This document shows positions 16,207 through 25,610 of a DNA stretch of 64,000 nt, piece by piece. The stretch covers positions 3,596,001 to 3,660,000 of the forward strand of contig OZ252297.1 of NCBI GenBank assembly GCA_965250275.1, written 5' to 3'. The position numbers were made by a program, and so were the translations under genes. The DNA is from G965250275 sp965250275 (GTDB lineage Bacteria; Pseudomonadota; Alphaproteobacteria; Rhodobacterales; Rhodobacteraceae). Positions within the stretch are counted from its first letter, which is position 1. The number at the start of each line of letters is the position of its first letter. Below the pieces are notes generated by a model that saw nothing but the letters and a program-made list of their open reading frames with translations, made no database searches and was not told the DNA's origin.

Positions 16207-17493
16207 CTATTTGCCAAAGGCCACATCGCGCAGGAAAAGCGCCAGTTGTGGGAAGAAGATCAAAAGAACCGAGACAGTGAGAAGCATGAACACGAACGGT
16301 GGTGTTCCACGGATGACTTCAAGATAGGGCCGCTTGAACACCGCCACCGCGGTAAAGATATCGCATCCGAAGGGCGGCGTGGCGGATCCGATAGCGGCCT
16401 GCAACGTGATCAATGTGCCAACCAGGATCGGATCAAGCCCGGTTTGCGCGACAACGGGCGCAAAGATCGGCACAAAAATCAGGATCACCACGATCGGGTC
16501 TACGAACATGCAGCCGATGAAGAAGGCGATGGCGATTGTGAACAACACACCGATCTGACCCATCTGGTCGATCCCGAGTGCGCCCAGTAACTGCTGCGGA
16601 ATTTGCGCGAAGGACAAAACCCAGGCAAATGCAGCCCCGGCACCGACCAGGATAAAGACCACAGCGGTCACCATGCCTGTCGACAGGGCCGTTTGATAAA
16701 GGTCGGTGATTTTCATTGTTCTGAAAATCACCACTTCCAGGAAGAGCGCATAGGCCACGCTGATTGCAGCCGCCTCTGTCGGGCTGAAAATACCGAAGAA
16801 AATCCCGCCAATGATCAGCAAAGGAAATCCCAGCGGCCACAAAGCACCGCGGATTGCGACCAACCGTTCACGCCAGGAGGCTTTCGGCTCGGTCGGGACA
16901 TCATTCACCTTGGCGTAGATGACACTGTAGATCGAAAACATGATCAGGATCAGAATACCCGGCCCCAGCCCCGCGATGAACAACTCCGGAATGGATGCTT
17001 TTGCCACCACACCATAGATGATCATCCCGATGCTCGGCGGGATCAGAAACGCGATATCGCTCGAATTCACGATGAGGGCGAGGATGAACGAATCTTTGTA
17101 ACCCCCTTTGAGCATCCGGGGCCGCAGGGGCGTACCTACAGCAACAACGGTTGCCTGGGTGGAACCCGACACGGCGCCAAACAAGGCACAGGCCGTCGCG
17201 GTGCTGACCGCCAGACCCCCTCGAATGTGGCGGACAAAGGCCATGACCATATCGATCAAACGACCCGCGGACTGGCCCCGTGTCATGATGTCCGCAGCCA
17301 ATATAAACATAGGCACGGCAATCAAGGACGCGGGCCGGATTCCCCCAAGCATTTGTTGAACCAGAAACTCGGTCTTATCGATGGAGCCGAACAATTGAAC
17401 GACACCGATGAACGCACCAGCGATCAGCGGAACCATCATCGGAAAGCCCAGCAGAAGTAGCACGACCATTGCGGAAAACATCAACAGGGCCAT
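16207..17493 (-). CDS. uehC: ectoine TRAP transporter large permease UehC
   Basis: 428 residues from MALLMFSAMV, whose ATG lies 1 nt after the uehB stop. The DctM-type protein has about 12 hydrophobic spans; GSTQATVVAVG, PPSIGMIIYG and the ATPPFGCDIF motif near the C-terminus are typical of the TRAP large subunit. With UehB it drives sodium-coupled uptake of ectoine and 5-hydroxyectoine delivered by UehA. Confidence 0.95.
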   Translation of the reverse strand: MALLMFSAMVVLLLLGFPMMVPLIAGAFIGVVQLFGSIDKTEFLVQQMLGGIRPASLIAVPMFILAADIMTRGQSAGRLIDMVMAFVRHIRGGLAVSTATACALFGAVSGSTQATVVAVGTPLRPRMLKGGYKDSFILALIVNSSDIAFLIPPSIGMIIYGVVAKASIPELFIAGLGPGILILIMFSIYSVIYAKVNDVPTEPKASWRERLVAIRGALWPLGFPLLIIGGIFFGIFSPTEAAAISVAYALFLEVVIFRTMKITDLYQTALSTGMVTAVVFILVGAGAAFAWVLSFAQIPQQLLGALGIDQMGQIGVLFTIAIAFFIGCMFVDPIVVILIFVPIFAPVVAQTGLDPILVGTLITLQAAIGSATPPFGCDIFTAVAVFKRPYLEVIRGTPPFVFMLLTVSVLLIFFPQLALFLRDVAFGK

Positions 17494-17494
17494 C

Positions 17495-18067
17495 TTAAAG
17501 CTCCAATTCCAGTTCCTGTGCATCCGCTTCGCGCAGATCTGTGGACAGATAAATCTCCGGCTCTTTGAGATTTTGAATGCAGGTCAACGCGTACTGAATG
17601 CCCGAGACGAGCAGCCCCACAGGGACCCAAAGAAAGCTGAGGTAGACAGGAAATCCAAGCGCGGGATAAACGCGCCCCTTCGATTGAATACTGACGATGT
17701 ATTGCACCGCATACCAGGCCAGAAGCAGCAGCAGGATCGACGTGACCCCCGTGATGACGATCATCAGAACCTTCCGGATACGCTGCGGCATGGCATCGGA
17801 AATGGCCGACATCCGAATATGGCGCCCGTGTCGGGCGGCGTATCCAAGCCCGGCAAACGTCACCAACAAAATGAAAATGCTGTTCAGTTCTTCCGCGAAG
17901 ATGATTGAGTGATTGAACAGAAACCGGCTGATGACATTGGCAATGGTATTCACGGCCATCAGGATCACGCCGGTGGCCATGATCACACGTTCCAGCGCGG
18001 CAAGGACTTTGTCCAAACTGTCGATCAGACCAGTCAGGCCGCCCATTTTTTCTGGCGTTTTGCTCAT
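17495..18067 (-). CDS. uehB: ectoine TRAP transporter small permease UehB
   Basis: 190 residues with four membrane spans of the DctQ family (TGVILMAVNTIANVISRF; FAEELNSIFILLVTFAGLGYAARHGRHIRM). It pairs with UehC. A strong stem-loop separates it from uehA upstream (18121-18152), which would favour higher expression of the binding protein. Confidence 0.95.
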   Translation of the reverse strand: MSKTPEKMGGLTGLIDSLDKVLAALERVIMATGVILMAVNTIANVISRFLFNHSIIFAEELNSIFILLVTFAGLGYAARHGRHIRMSAISDAMPQRIRKVLMIVITGVTSILLLLLAWYAVQYIVSIQSKGRVYPALGFPVYLSFLWVPVGLLVSGIQYALTCIQNLKEPEIYLSTDLREADAQELELEL

Positions 18068-18120
18068 CGTCTCTCCCCGCTGCTAGCCGACCCGACGCAT
18101 CAGATTGAAATTTTGAGTGC

Positions 18121-18152
18121 CTGCAGGCCCAAACTTTGAAAAGGGCCCGCAG
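18121..18152 (-). terminator. intra-operon stem-loop after uehA
   Basis: A 10-bp stem pairs CTGCAGGCCC (18121-18130) with GGGCCCGCAG (18143-18152), with one G-U pair and a 12-nt loop. It lies between uehA and uehB without a long T tract. It is best read as an attenuator or mRNA-end stabiliser that sets high binding-protein to permease ratios. Confidence 0.7.
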
Positions 18153-18191
18153 TGCACCGCAATTTGAGTGGTCTAGCCCACTGGGCGCAGT

Positions 18192-19202
18192 CTATTGCCG
18201 CGCCGCTTCCAGATCTTTTTTCATCTGTTCAAGGATAGCCTCACCCCGTGGTCCTGCCCGTTCGATAAATGCAGCCTCGACCAATTTGGCACGCTCTTTG
18301 AACGCTTCGCGCTCTTCGTCCGTCAGTCGCACGATTTTGTAGTCGGGGTTGGATTCCTGGATCTTTTTCAGGCCAATGGCGTCCAGTTCGACCGCTACAT
18401 CGAGGATGTAGTCCAAAGCTTCCTGTGATGCCTTTTGAACAAGCGCTTTGTCCTCGTCGCTCAGCCCATCATAGAATTCGGCATTTGCCATGACAGCTGT
18501 CGTGTATTGTCCGTGTCCGGTATAGGTCATGACCTTGGTCAGGTTGTCCAAGTCATAGGCTTCGATCCAGACCGTCGGGTTTTCCTGTCCGTCAACCATG
18601 TTGGTTTTCAAAGCCCCAATCAGTTCGCCCCACGGCATGGCAATAGGTGACGCACCAAAGGCTTTGTACGTCTCCAGAAGCAACGGCGAGGTCATGGTGC
18701 GAATTTTCATGCCCTCCATATCTTCAGGAGTGCGGAATTCTTCCATGGTGGTCACGACCATTTCGCCCTCGGGGAACATGGCCAAAAGCTCCAGACCCTG
18801 TTCGCGATAGCTGTCGTGGAACATTTCGTTGACCGCGACGCCCTCTTTGAAAAACTTGCGAACTTCCTGCGGGTCTGTCGGCTGAACGTACGGCACTAGA
18901 AACGCTTCGGCCTCGGGGATCATTGCGCCTGTAAAGCCCGGCGACTGATCAATGAACTGAAGCAACCCGGCCTGTGCCTGTTCCATAGCATCAGCAGATT
19001 CCCCAAGGGAGCCGATCGGGAAAATCTGAACGGTATGATCGGAATTGGTTTCGATCACCTCCTTGAACTTCAAGGCATACATGCCCTGAGGATCCGTCAG
19101 CGCTTCTTCCATGGCATAGCGCCAGTTATCGGCGCTGGCCGATGTCGCTCCGACCAACATTGCAAGTGCAGACGCAGCTGCAGCAATTTTCTTGATTGTC
19201 AT
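18192..19202 (-). CDS. uehA: ectoine/5-hydroxyectoine TRAP binding protein UehA
   Basis: 336 residues. The signal peptide (MTIKKIAAAASALAMLVGAT) is cleaved near ASA-DNW, followed by a mature DctP-family fold with PIGSLGESADAMEQAQAG and the ligand-carboxylate Arg region GMKIRTM. The protein is periplasmic and delivers ectoines to UehBC. It is the first gene of the operon, 175 bp after enuR. The spacing leaves a regulated promoter at about 19203-19377. Confidence 0.95.
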   Translation of the reverse strand: MTIKKIAAAASALAMLVGATSASADNWRYAMEEALTDPQGMYALKFKEVIETNSDHTVQIFPIGSLGESADAMEQAQAGLLQFIDQSPGFTGAMIPEAEAFLVPYVQPTDPQEVRKFFKEGVAVNEMFHDSYREQGLELLAMFPEGEMVVTTMEEFRTPEDMEGMKIRTMTSPLLLETYKAFGASPIAMPWGELIGALKTNMVDGQENPTVWIEAYDLDNLTKVMTYTGHGQYTTAVMANAEFYDGLSDEDKALVQKASQEALDYILDVAVELDAIGLKKIQESNPDYKIVRLTDEEREAFKERAKLVEAAFIERAGPRGEAILEQMKKDLEAARQ

Positions 19203-19321
19203 GTTTGACTCCCTGTTTCATTAGCGCGGCTCAGGTTGGCCCTGATCGTCGTTTGTAACTTCGAGGGCGCATGACACATCATCCGGCCCTGACGCCGCTA
19301 ATGCTTTTGTGGAAAATCAAA

Positions 19322-19355
19322 TCATGTCAATTTAATTTTTATATCATGACAATTT
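19322..19355 (-). promoter_or_regulatory. uehA promoter region with paired repeats (candidate EnuR operator)
   Basis: TCATGTCAATTT (19322-19333) and TCATGACAATTT (19344-19355) are direct repeats 22 bp apart, two helical turns. Read on the minus strand they give TTGTCA and TGACAT separated by 17 bp, so they coincide with plausible -35 and -10 elements of uehA. MocR-type regulators commonly bind paired direct repeats overlapping the promoter. EnuR as the ligand is inference. Confidence 0.6.
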
Positions 19356-19377
19356 TTTCCAGCGTTTCCGTGCAAAC

Positions 19378-20766
19378 TCAAATTGCGAGGAGCGCCGGTT
19401 CCGGCGAATTGCCTGCCAAACGGGCGACAATGCTCAATCCTTTTGCAAGCTCTTGCTCCGTCCCGATCCCGACACACACGCGAACGGCTTCCGGCGCGGC
19501 TTCTTCCCCGGTCCGAAAATTCGAGGACGCCGCAACCGCGACACCTTCGTTGCGCGCATGTTCGACAAAATCCCGCGCTTTCCACGGCTCGGGCAGCGGA
19601 AGCCAGACGTGCATTCCATATGGCGAAGAGGCAAAATCAAGCGGGCCGAACTTGGATCTCACGATCGCGTTTCTGCGGTCGAGATTTTTCCTTTGCCACT
19701 TCAAAAGGGTTTGCGCCGTTCCATCTATGATCCAGCGCGTGGCGATCTCGGCCATAAGGGGTGTCGCCATCCAGTTCGTGACAAGATGCCGGTTCCGCGC
19801 GGCCGATATCATCGAATCCGGAACCACCAGCCAGCCAAGCCGTAGCCCGGGCAGCAGGCATTTGGTCACCCCGGTAAAGTAGAAGGTTTGATCCGGCGCC
19901 AGTTCGGCAAATGCCGGGGTTCTTGCCGGGTTGATCGGACCCCAGGCATCGCTTTCGATGATCCAGACACCATACTTCTTTGCGATGTCACACAAGGCCT
20001 GCCTGCGTTCAGCGCTTGCGAAGGCGCAAGTCGGGCCGAGGCCGGATGGCATTAAAAACAAAGCTTTGACGGCTTCACCTTTGCAGGCTGCTTCAAACGC
20101 CTCGGGCACGACACCTTCGGCGTCAATGGACAAACCCTGCAGGCGCAGACCCAGCGTTGAGGTCAGCGATTTAAGGGTGTGATGACCCAGCGTCTCGGTC
20201 ACAATCAACTCACCTGGCAAGGCGGCTGTTTGCAACGCGACACTCATGGCCGCCGTATTGCCGTTTGTCGGAATAATGCGCTCAGGGTCGACCGGCACCC
20301 CGCCTGCTGTGATCCAGCGCGCGGCTTCTTTCACGTGCCGCTCCAGAGTAGAGCGCGGTCGAAACGAAACGAGCGTGCTTTGCGGCAGGTCCTTGGACAG
20401 CTCGCTCAGCGTCCGGGCCATACATTCTGCGTGTACATCACCGGTGACAGGGGCAAGCATTGAGAGGTCAATAATGTCCAAACCACCCGACGTGCGATTC
20501 CACGGCACCTGAGCATCGCCATCGCGCCCGCGCACAAAACTTCCTCGGCCGACCTCTCCGCTGATAAAGCCCAGCCGGCTCAACTCGTCATAGGCACGGC
20601 TGACTGTCTGAACACTCAGCTCCAGCTCATACGACAGAGCCCGATGGGTCGGAAGCTGCGTTCCGGCGGGCAAATCACCGCTCTCAATCGCCTCAACCAG
20701 TTTTCTCGCAAGCGAGCGGTAGGCTGGGCGCACAAGGTCTTGTTTTTGGATCGGCCATTTTGTCAT
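19378..20766 (-). CDS. enuR: EnuR, MocR/GabR-type regulator of ectoine use
   Basis: 462 residues from MTKWPIQKQD; AGGA lies 8 nt upstream, and the 25 extra codons to 20841 are rejected. A GntR winged helix (about 20-85, LPTHRALSYELELSVQTVSRAYDEL) is joined to a fold-type I aminotransferase-like domain. The PLP-binding Lys is in TGVTKCLLPGLRLG at residue 302 with this start, matching the position known for EnuR. It senses N-alpha-acetyl-diaminobutyrate through PLP and controls ueh/eut. It is divergent from asnC. Confidence 0.95.
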   Translation of the reverse strand: MTKWPIQKQDLVRPAYRSLARKLVEAIESGDLPAGTQLPTHRALSYELELSVQTVSRAYDELSRLGFISGEVGRGSFVRGRDGDAQVPWNRTSGGLDIIDLSMLAPVTGDVHAECMARTLSELSKDLPQSTLVSFRPRSTLERHVKEAARWITAGGVPVDPERIIPTNGNTAAMSVALQTAALPGELIVTETLGHHTLKSLTSTLGLRLQGLSIDAEGVVPEAFEAACKGEAVKALFLMPSGLGPTCAFASAERRQALCDIAKKYGVWIIESDAWGPINPARTPAFAELAPDQTFYFTGVTKCLLPGLRLGWLVVPDSMISAARNRHLVTNWMATPLMAEIATRWIIDGTAQTLLKWQRKNLDRRNAIVRSKFGPLDFASSPYGMHVWLPLPEPWKARDFVEHARNEGVAVAASSNFRTGEEAAPEAVRVCVGIGTEQELAKGLSIVARLAGNSPEPALLAI

Positions 20767-20829
20767 GATATTATCCTGAATAATACCAATACAATTGACA
20801 AGTGCATTCCGATTTTGGATTGGTTTCCT
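20767..20829. promoter_or_regulatory. 63-bp enuR/asnC divergent promoter region
   Basis: The whole control region of two divergent regulator genes fits in 63 bp. TTGACA at 20795-20800 is a possible -35 for asnC. A -10 would then fall around TTGGAT near 20815, leaving almost no leader. The enuR side has AGGATAATATC just before its ATG. The word TATCATGACA across the enuR start also occurs before uehA. Confidence 0.45.
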
Positions 20830-21318
20830 ATGAGCATTCAACTCGACAATCGGGACCTCGAAATCCTGCGCATCCTGAGTCGCGAGGGCCGGATATCGAA
20901 AACCGAGCTCGCCAAGCGCGTGAACCTCTCTCCCACACCCTGTTGGGAACGTTTGAAGCGGTTGGAGAATTCAGGGCTGATCCGGGGATACCGGGCCGAT
21001 ATCGAGCTTTCGGCGCTCGGCCCGAGCGTCACGATATTCGTGACCGTCGAATTGGAACGACACAGGGCACAGGATTTCCGCGCTTTCGAAGAAACGGTCA
21101 ATCAGCGCGATGAGGTCACAGCCTGCTGGGCATTGGGCGGCGGATTTGATTACATCCTGCAAGTCGTGACCAAAGACGTGGACACCTATCAACGTTTCAT
21201 AGACGAGCTTCTGCACGCCGATCTCGGGCTGGCGCGATACTTCACCTACATCGTCACATCGAAAGTCAAGGGCGGCGCACCCCCGTTTGCCGTCCTCGAA
21301 GACACACAGAAAAAGTGA
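20830..21318 (+). CDS. asnC: AsnC/Lrp-family regulator of ectoine degradation (DoeX-like)
   Basis: 162 residues from MSIQLDNRDLEILRIL; the longer frame from 20644 would run into enuR. The N-terminal HTH is RISKTELAKRVNLSPTPCWERLKRLE, and the C-terminal RAM ligand-binding domain carries VTACWALGGGFDYILQVV. In ectoine clusters this regulator responds to diaminobutyrate and helps activate the genes. No strong Shine-Dalgarno is seen, so a short or leaderless mRNA is possible. It is followed by ssd and atf on the same strand. Confidence 0.92.
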   Translation: MSIQLDNRDLEILRILSREGRISKTELAKRVNLSPTPCWERLKRLENSGLIRGYRADIELSALGPSVTIFVTVELERHRAQDFRAFEETVNQRDEVTACWALGGGFDYILQVVTKDVDTYQRFIDELLHADLGLARYFTYIVTSKVKGGAPPFAVLEDTQKK

Positions 21319-21433
21319 TGCCTTTCCCCGGCTGATTTCAGAGAAATCGTCTACCCAAAGCCCCACAATCAGAAACACCCACTCCGGCGTCTCGCGCTAA
21401 CAAGGATGCAGCCATTGTCCAGGAGTTGCACCT

Positions 21434-22918
21434 ATGCTCGCAGAAACTGACCTTACTCACGCTCCAACGATAAATCTGTCGGATGCTTCGCTGCTCAAGC
21501 ATTTCGCATATGTCGGAAACCAGTGGATCGCCGGACGCCGCCGAGAGGAATTTGACGTCACCGATCCAGCCACGGGCCATTTGGTGGGTTACGTCGCTGC
21601 GATTGATGGCGAAGACAGCGCAAGCGCGGTCGATGTGGCCCATCGCGCATTTACGTCCTGGGCAAAGTCGCTGCCGCAGGACCGGGCGAAAGTGCTGCGA
21701 AAGTGGCATGATCTGATTGTTGCGAACCGAGAAGACCTCGCGCAGATCATGACTGCCGAGCAGGGCAAGCCAATCTCGGAGGCACGCGGCGAAATCGACT
21801 ATGCTGCATCATTTGTCGAATTCTACGCGGAAGAAACCCGCCGACCCAATATCGAAGGGGTTACGTCGCATCTGAACACGGCCGAAGTCGAACTTTGGCG
21901 CGAACCGGTTGGTGTTGCGGCCCTGATCACACCGTGGAATTTCCCCTGCGCGATGATCACCCGAAAGGCGGCAGCAGCCATCGCTGCGGGCTGCAGCGTG
22001 CTTATCCATCCTTCGAAGGAAACACCTTTTTCCGCGCTGGCCCTCGCCGAGATCGCTGATCGTGCGGGTTTTCCGAACGGTGTCTTCAATGTTGTGACCG
22101 GAGACCCCTCAACAGTGGTCGAGCCCTGGCTGACCGACCCCCGGGTTCGGGCGCTTTCCTTCACCGGAAGCACCGAAATTGGGCGGATTCTCTATGCCCG
22201 GTCGGCAGAAACCGTTAAACGGCTGGTCCTTGAACTTGGCGGGCATGCCCCGTTCATCGTTTTCGAAGATGCCGATCTGGACGTTGCGGTTCGCGAAGCC
22301 GTCAACGCGAAATTCGCAACAACCGGACAGGATTGCCTTGGCGCCAACCGGTTCCTTGTTGCTCGTCCCATCTATGATGAATTTGTCGAGCGTTTCGTCA
22401 AAGCCACAGCGGCGCTTTCAATGGATGCTGGGATCAACGATCCAGACCTCGGGCCGCTGATGAACACGGCAGCAGTCGCGAAGCAGATCGAACAGGTTGA
22501 AGACGCAGTCGCGCATGGCGCAAACTGTTTACTAGGAGGGCAGGTATCGGACAAAGGCCCTCTGTTCTTTGAGGCCACTGTCCTCAGCGATGTGCCGACA
22601 AGCGCAAAGATCTTTCACGAAGAGACGTTTGGCCCCGTGGTAGCGATTGCGCCCTTCGATACCGAGGACGAGGCCGTTGGGATCGCAAATGCGACGGAAT
22701 ACGGGCTGGTCGCATATGTCCACACTCAGGACCCGCGTCGGATTTATCGAACCAGCCGGGCTTTGCAATTCGGCATGGTCGCCGTGAACCGGACCAAAAT
22801 TACCGGCGCGCCGATCCCTTTCGGCGGTGTCAAACAGTCCGGGCTTGGACGCGAAGGTGCCAGACAAGGCCTCGAGGCTTTCACAGAAATCAAATATGTC
22901 TGCCGCGACTGGGCGTGA
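21434..22918 (+). CDS. ssd: NAD(P)-dependent aldehyde dehydrogenase Ssd (DoeC), aspartate-semialdehyde oxidation
   Basis: 494 residues of the succinate-semialdehyde dehydrogenase type. The cofactor region is TPWNFPCAMITRKAAAAIAAG, the catalytic Glu is in LELGGHAPFIV and the catalytic Cys is in TTGQDCLGANR. In this pathway it oxidises L-aspartate semialdehyde from the Atf reaction to aspartate. A 115-bp gap separates it from asnC. Its stop is 20 bp before the preferred atf start. A paralogous enzyme with another role is at 55671-57140. Confidence 0.93.
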   Translation: MLAETDLTHAPTINLSDASLLKHFAYVGNQWIAGRRREEFDVTDPATGHLVGYVAAIDGEDSASAVDVAHRAFTSWAKSLPQDRAKVLRKWHDLIVANREDLAQIMTAEQGKPISEARGEIDYAASFVEFYAEETRRPNIEGVTSHLNTAEVELWREPVGVAALITPWNFPCAMITRKAAAAIAAGCSVLIHPSKETPFSALALAEIADRAGFPNGVFNVVTGDPSTVVEPWLTDPRVRALSFTGSTEIGRILYARSAETVKRLVLELGGHAPFIVFEDADLDVAVREAVNAKFATTGQDCLGANRFLVARPIYDEFVERFVKATAALSMDAGINDPDLGPLMNTAAVAKQIEQVEDAVAHGANCLLGGQVSDKGPLFFEATVLSDVPTSAKIFHEETFGPVVAIAPFDTEDEAVGIANATEYGLVAYVHTQDPRRIYRTSRALQFGMVAVNRTKITGAPIPFGGVKQSGLGREGARQGLEAFTEIKYVCRDWA

Positions 22919-22938
22919 CAAAGGCGAGGAACAAAACA

Positions 22939-24312
22939 ATGCTGACGAATGATCAACTGGCCGCATGGGATCGTGAGAATTTCTTTCACCCTTCAACGCA
23001 TCTGGCCAACCACGCACGCGGCGACACGCCGTCTCGGGTCATCACAGGCGGAGAAGGTGTGTATATCGAAGACCGGGATGGCAAGCGCCTGCTTGACGCG
23101 TTTGCCGGGCTTTATTGCGTCAACGTTGGCTATGGACGACAGGAAATAGCCGACGCAATTGCCGAACAAGCCAAGGAGCTGGCTTACTATCACGCCTATG
23201 TCGGCCATGGCACCGAGGCGTCGATCACGCTTGCCAAAATGATCCTCGATCGTGCGCCGGATCACATGTCCAAGGTCTATTTCGGGCTGGGCGGCTCCGA
23301 CGCGAATGAGACCAACATCAAACTTGTCTGGTACCACAACAACATCCTTGGCCGCCCTGAAAAGAAGAAGATCATCAGCCGGTGGCGGGGGTATCACGGG
23401 TCTGGCCTGATGACCGGGTCGCTCACGGGGCTTGAGCTGTTCCACAAGAAATTCGACCTGCCGTTGGCTCAGGTCATTCATACCGAAGCACCGTATTACC
23501 TGCGCCGCCCCGAAGCTGGCATGAGCGAACAGGAATTTTCCGACTGGTGCGCCGCCCGTCTCGAAGACCTGATCCTTGCCGAAGGGCCAGACACGATTGC
23601 TGCGTTCATTGGCGAACCCATCCTTGGAACCGGCGGGATCGTCCCGCCGCCTGAAGGGTATTGGGCGGCCATTCAGGAAGTGCTGAACAAATACGATATT
23701 CTGCTGATCGCAGATGAAGTGGTCACCGGCTTCGGACGGCTCGGCAGCATGTTCGGCTCGAAGCACTATGGATTGCAGCCGGATATCATCACAATCGCCA
23801 AAGGCCTGACCTCGGCCTACGCGCCGCTATCCGGTTCGATTGTGTCCGAAAAGATGTGGTCTGTTCTAGAACAGGGGACAGATGAAAACGGCCCCATTGG
23901 TCACGGATGGACTTACTCGGGCCATCCCATTGGGGCGGCCGCTGGAATTGCCAATCTGCGACTGATCGACAAGCTGGATCTGGTGAGCAACGCGGGAAGC
24001 ACTGGCGCCTATCTGAATACCGAGATGCACAAGGCCTTGGGCGACCATCCAAACGTTATTGAAATTCGCGGCGAGGGTATGCTCTGCGCCGTCGAATTCG
24101 CGTGTGATCCTTCATCCCGGTCGTTCTTCGAGCCCGGCAAAGGTGTCGGCGCAAAAGTCGCCGGAGCACTCTTGGCAGAAGGCGTCATCGCAAGAGCCAT
24201 GCCGCAAGGCGACATACTGGGCTTCGCCCCCCCACTTTGCCTCACGCGCGACGAGGCCGACAGGGTTGTCGAGGCAACGCGCCGAGCCGTTGCTTCCACT
24301 GACTTTGTGTAG
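22939..24312 (+). CDS. atf: diaminobutyrate aminotransferase Atf (DoeD)
   Basis: 457 residues from MLTNDQLAAWDRENFFHPS with GAGGAAC upstream; a GTG at 22915 overlapping ssd is the alternative. Class III omega-aminotransferase: GLYCVNVGYG, FGLGGSDANETN, ADEVVTGFGRLG and the PLP Lys in TIAKGLTSAYAPL. It converts L-2,4-diaminobutyrate to aspartate semialdehyde, the step before Ssd. It is the end of the ectoine block. Confidence 0.93.
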   Translation: MLTNDQLAAWDRENFFHPSTHLANHARGDTPSRVITGGEGVYIEDRDGKRLLDAFAGLYCVNVGYGRQEIADAIAEQAKELAYYHAYVGHGTEASITLAKMILDRAPDHMSKVYFGLGGSDANETNIKLVWYHNNILGRPEKKKIISRWRGYHGSGLMTGSLTGLELFHKKFDLPLAQVIHTEAPYYLRRPEAGMSEQEFSDWCAARLEDLILAEGPDTIAAFIGEPILGTGGIVPPPEGYWAAIQEVLNKYDILLIADEVVTGFGRLGSMFGSKHYGLQPDIITIAKGLTSAYAPLSGSIVSEKMWSVLEQGTDENGPIGHGWTYSGHPIGAAAGIANLRLIDKLDLVSNAGSTGAYLNTEMHKALGDHPNVIEIRGEGMLCAVEFACDPSSRSFFEPGKGVGAKVAGALLAEGVIARAMPQGDILGFAPPLCLTRDEADRVVEATRRAVASTDFV

Positions 24313-24703
24313 GCCCATCGTTTCGTTGCTGCCACAGAGTTTTAAGTCGAACGCGCTGGGGCGTCAGGGCCAATTGAAACTCGACGCCTCGGCAGCGTTT
24401 GTGGGTTCACTTTGAACCTAAATTGCTACCGTCGACGTGTTTGAAACGATCCGCGCCCTGAAGGCCTTTATGCTGACATTGCTGCGCTCTCTTCAACCGT
24501 CGTTCTGAAACCAAGCTCCATAAAGCGGTCATTGGACGAATGACCGGTCTGTCCCGCGAAGCGGACGCCCGGAACCGCTGAGACGAGTGTCCGCTTTGGA
24601 GTCCGAAGCGGATATCATTTGTGTCCACCCGAGGGATTTATCAAAGCAGAAAAAAACATCGTGATATAGTAGGGCAGGAAAACTCTAGTTTGGAGGCAAA
24701 CCA
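24313..24703. other. gene-free stretch with dispersed repeat
   Basis: No gene is seen in 391 bp. A repeat-family copy lies at 24548-24620 (CTGTCCCGCGAAGCGGACGC, GAGTGTCCGCTTTGGAGTCC, GAAGCGGAT). The last 30 bp lead into the methyltransferase gene, where GTTTGGAGGC is its ribosome site. Confidence 0.55.
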
Positions 24704-25510
24704 ATGGCGGTTGAAGCAACCCAAGAACAACTTGAGGCTGGCCGCGGATATGAAACTCTTTTCGTCCCAGCTCTTTTTGCCCCTTGGACCAAGCACCTAG
24801 TAAATGGAGTAAGTGTCGATGACGGCGACCATGTTTTGGACATTGCCTGCGGCTCGGGCGCGCTTGCAAGAGATGCACTTGCGCGTGCTGGCCAGAAAGG
24901 GCGCGTGGTTGGTCTTGATCCAGCTCCCGGAATGATTGCTGCTGCAAGAGAAGTTGAATCCAAAATCGAATGGGTTTTGGGCACTGCTGAGGAACTGCCA
25001 TTTGATAATGATTCATTCGAATGTGTTGTTTCTCAGTTTGGCGTCATGTTCTTTCAGGACCGCCAGAAAGCAGCCAATGAAATGTTTCGGGTGATCAAAC
25101 CGGGTGGGAGACTGGCCATAGCCGCCTGGCATTCCATCGATCAGAACCCCGCGTATGGCGACATCGTTTCGGTATTGGATGAACACGTATCTTCTGCAGC
25201 AGGGGATGCTGTCAGGTTGCCGTTCTGTTTAGGTAACCCGGATCAGGTTGCTGAACTACTATCACTTTCCGGCTTTGAAGATATTGATTTTGAAACAAAA
25301 ACCGAACGTGCAAATTTTCCCAGCACTCGAACAATTGTGGAAGTTGAGCTTCGCGGATGGTTACCGCTGTTCGATATACATCTTAGCGAGGAGAAGGTTT
25401 CGGAAGTGTTGATTGAGGCCGAACCGAAACTAAGAAAATACGCTACGCCCAATGGAACTGCCGTATTCCCAACAACCGCTTACATCATGACTGCTCGTAA
25501 GTCAGATTAG
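24704..25510 (+). CDS. UbiE-type class I SAM methyltransferase
   Basis: 268 residues starting after a GGAGG site. Motif I is VLDIACGSGALARDAL, the acidic loop is GLDPAPGMIAAA, post-I motifs are AEELPFDNDSFECVVSQFGVMFF, and KPGGRLAIAAWHS is motif III. The family resembles MerR-independent small-molecule methyltransferases annotated with UbiE/COQ5. It stands alone between the ectoine block and an HxlR gene. The substrate is unknown. Confidence 0.85.
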   Translation: MAVEATQEQLEAGRGYETLFVPALFAPWTKHLVNGVSVDDGDHVLDIACGSGALARDALARAGQKGRVVGLDPAPGMIAAAREVESKIEWVLGTAEELPFDNDSFECVVSQFGVMFFQDRQKAANEMFRVIKPGGRLAIAAWHSIDQNPAYGDIVSVLDEHVSSAAGDAVRLPFCLGNPDQVAELLSLSGFEDIDFETKTERANFPSTRTIVEVELRGWLPLFDIHLSEEKVSEVLIEAEPKLRKYATPNGTAVFPTTAYIMTARKSD

Positions 25511-25610
25511 CTGGAGCATACTGGTTTCGTTTGATCGGCAGCATCGAGCCCATACATCGCACATGCTGCGTAGCGTAAGAATGTCCGGTTCTTCTTTGCG
25601 GCAGCAAGGG

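Noticed and set aside
16603..17460. 285-codon plus-strand frame
   Set aside because: Antisense to the membrane spans of uehC; composition is hydrophilic and repetitive, as in shadows of TM segments.
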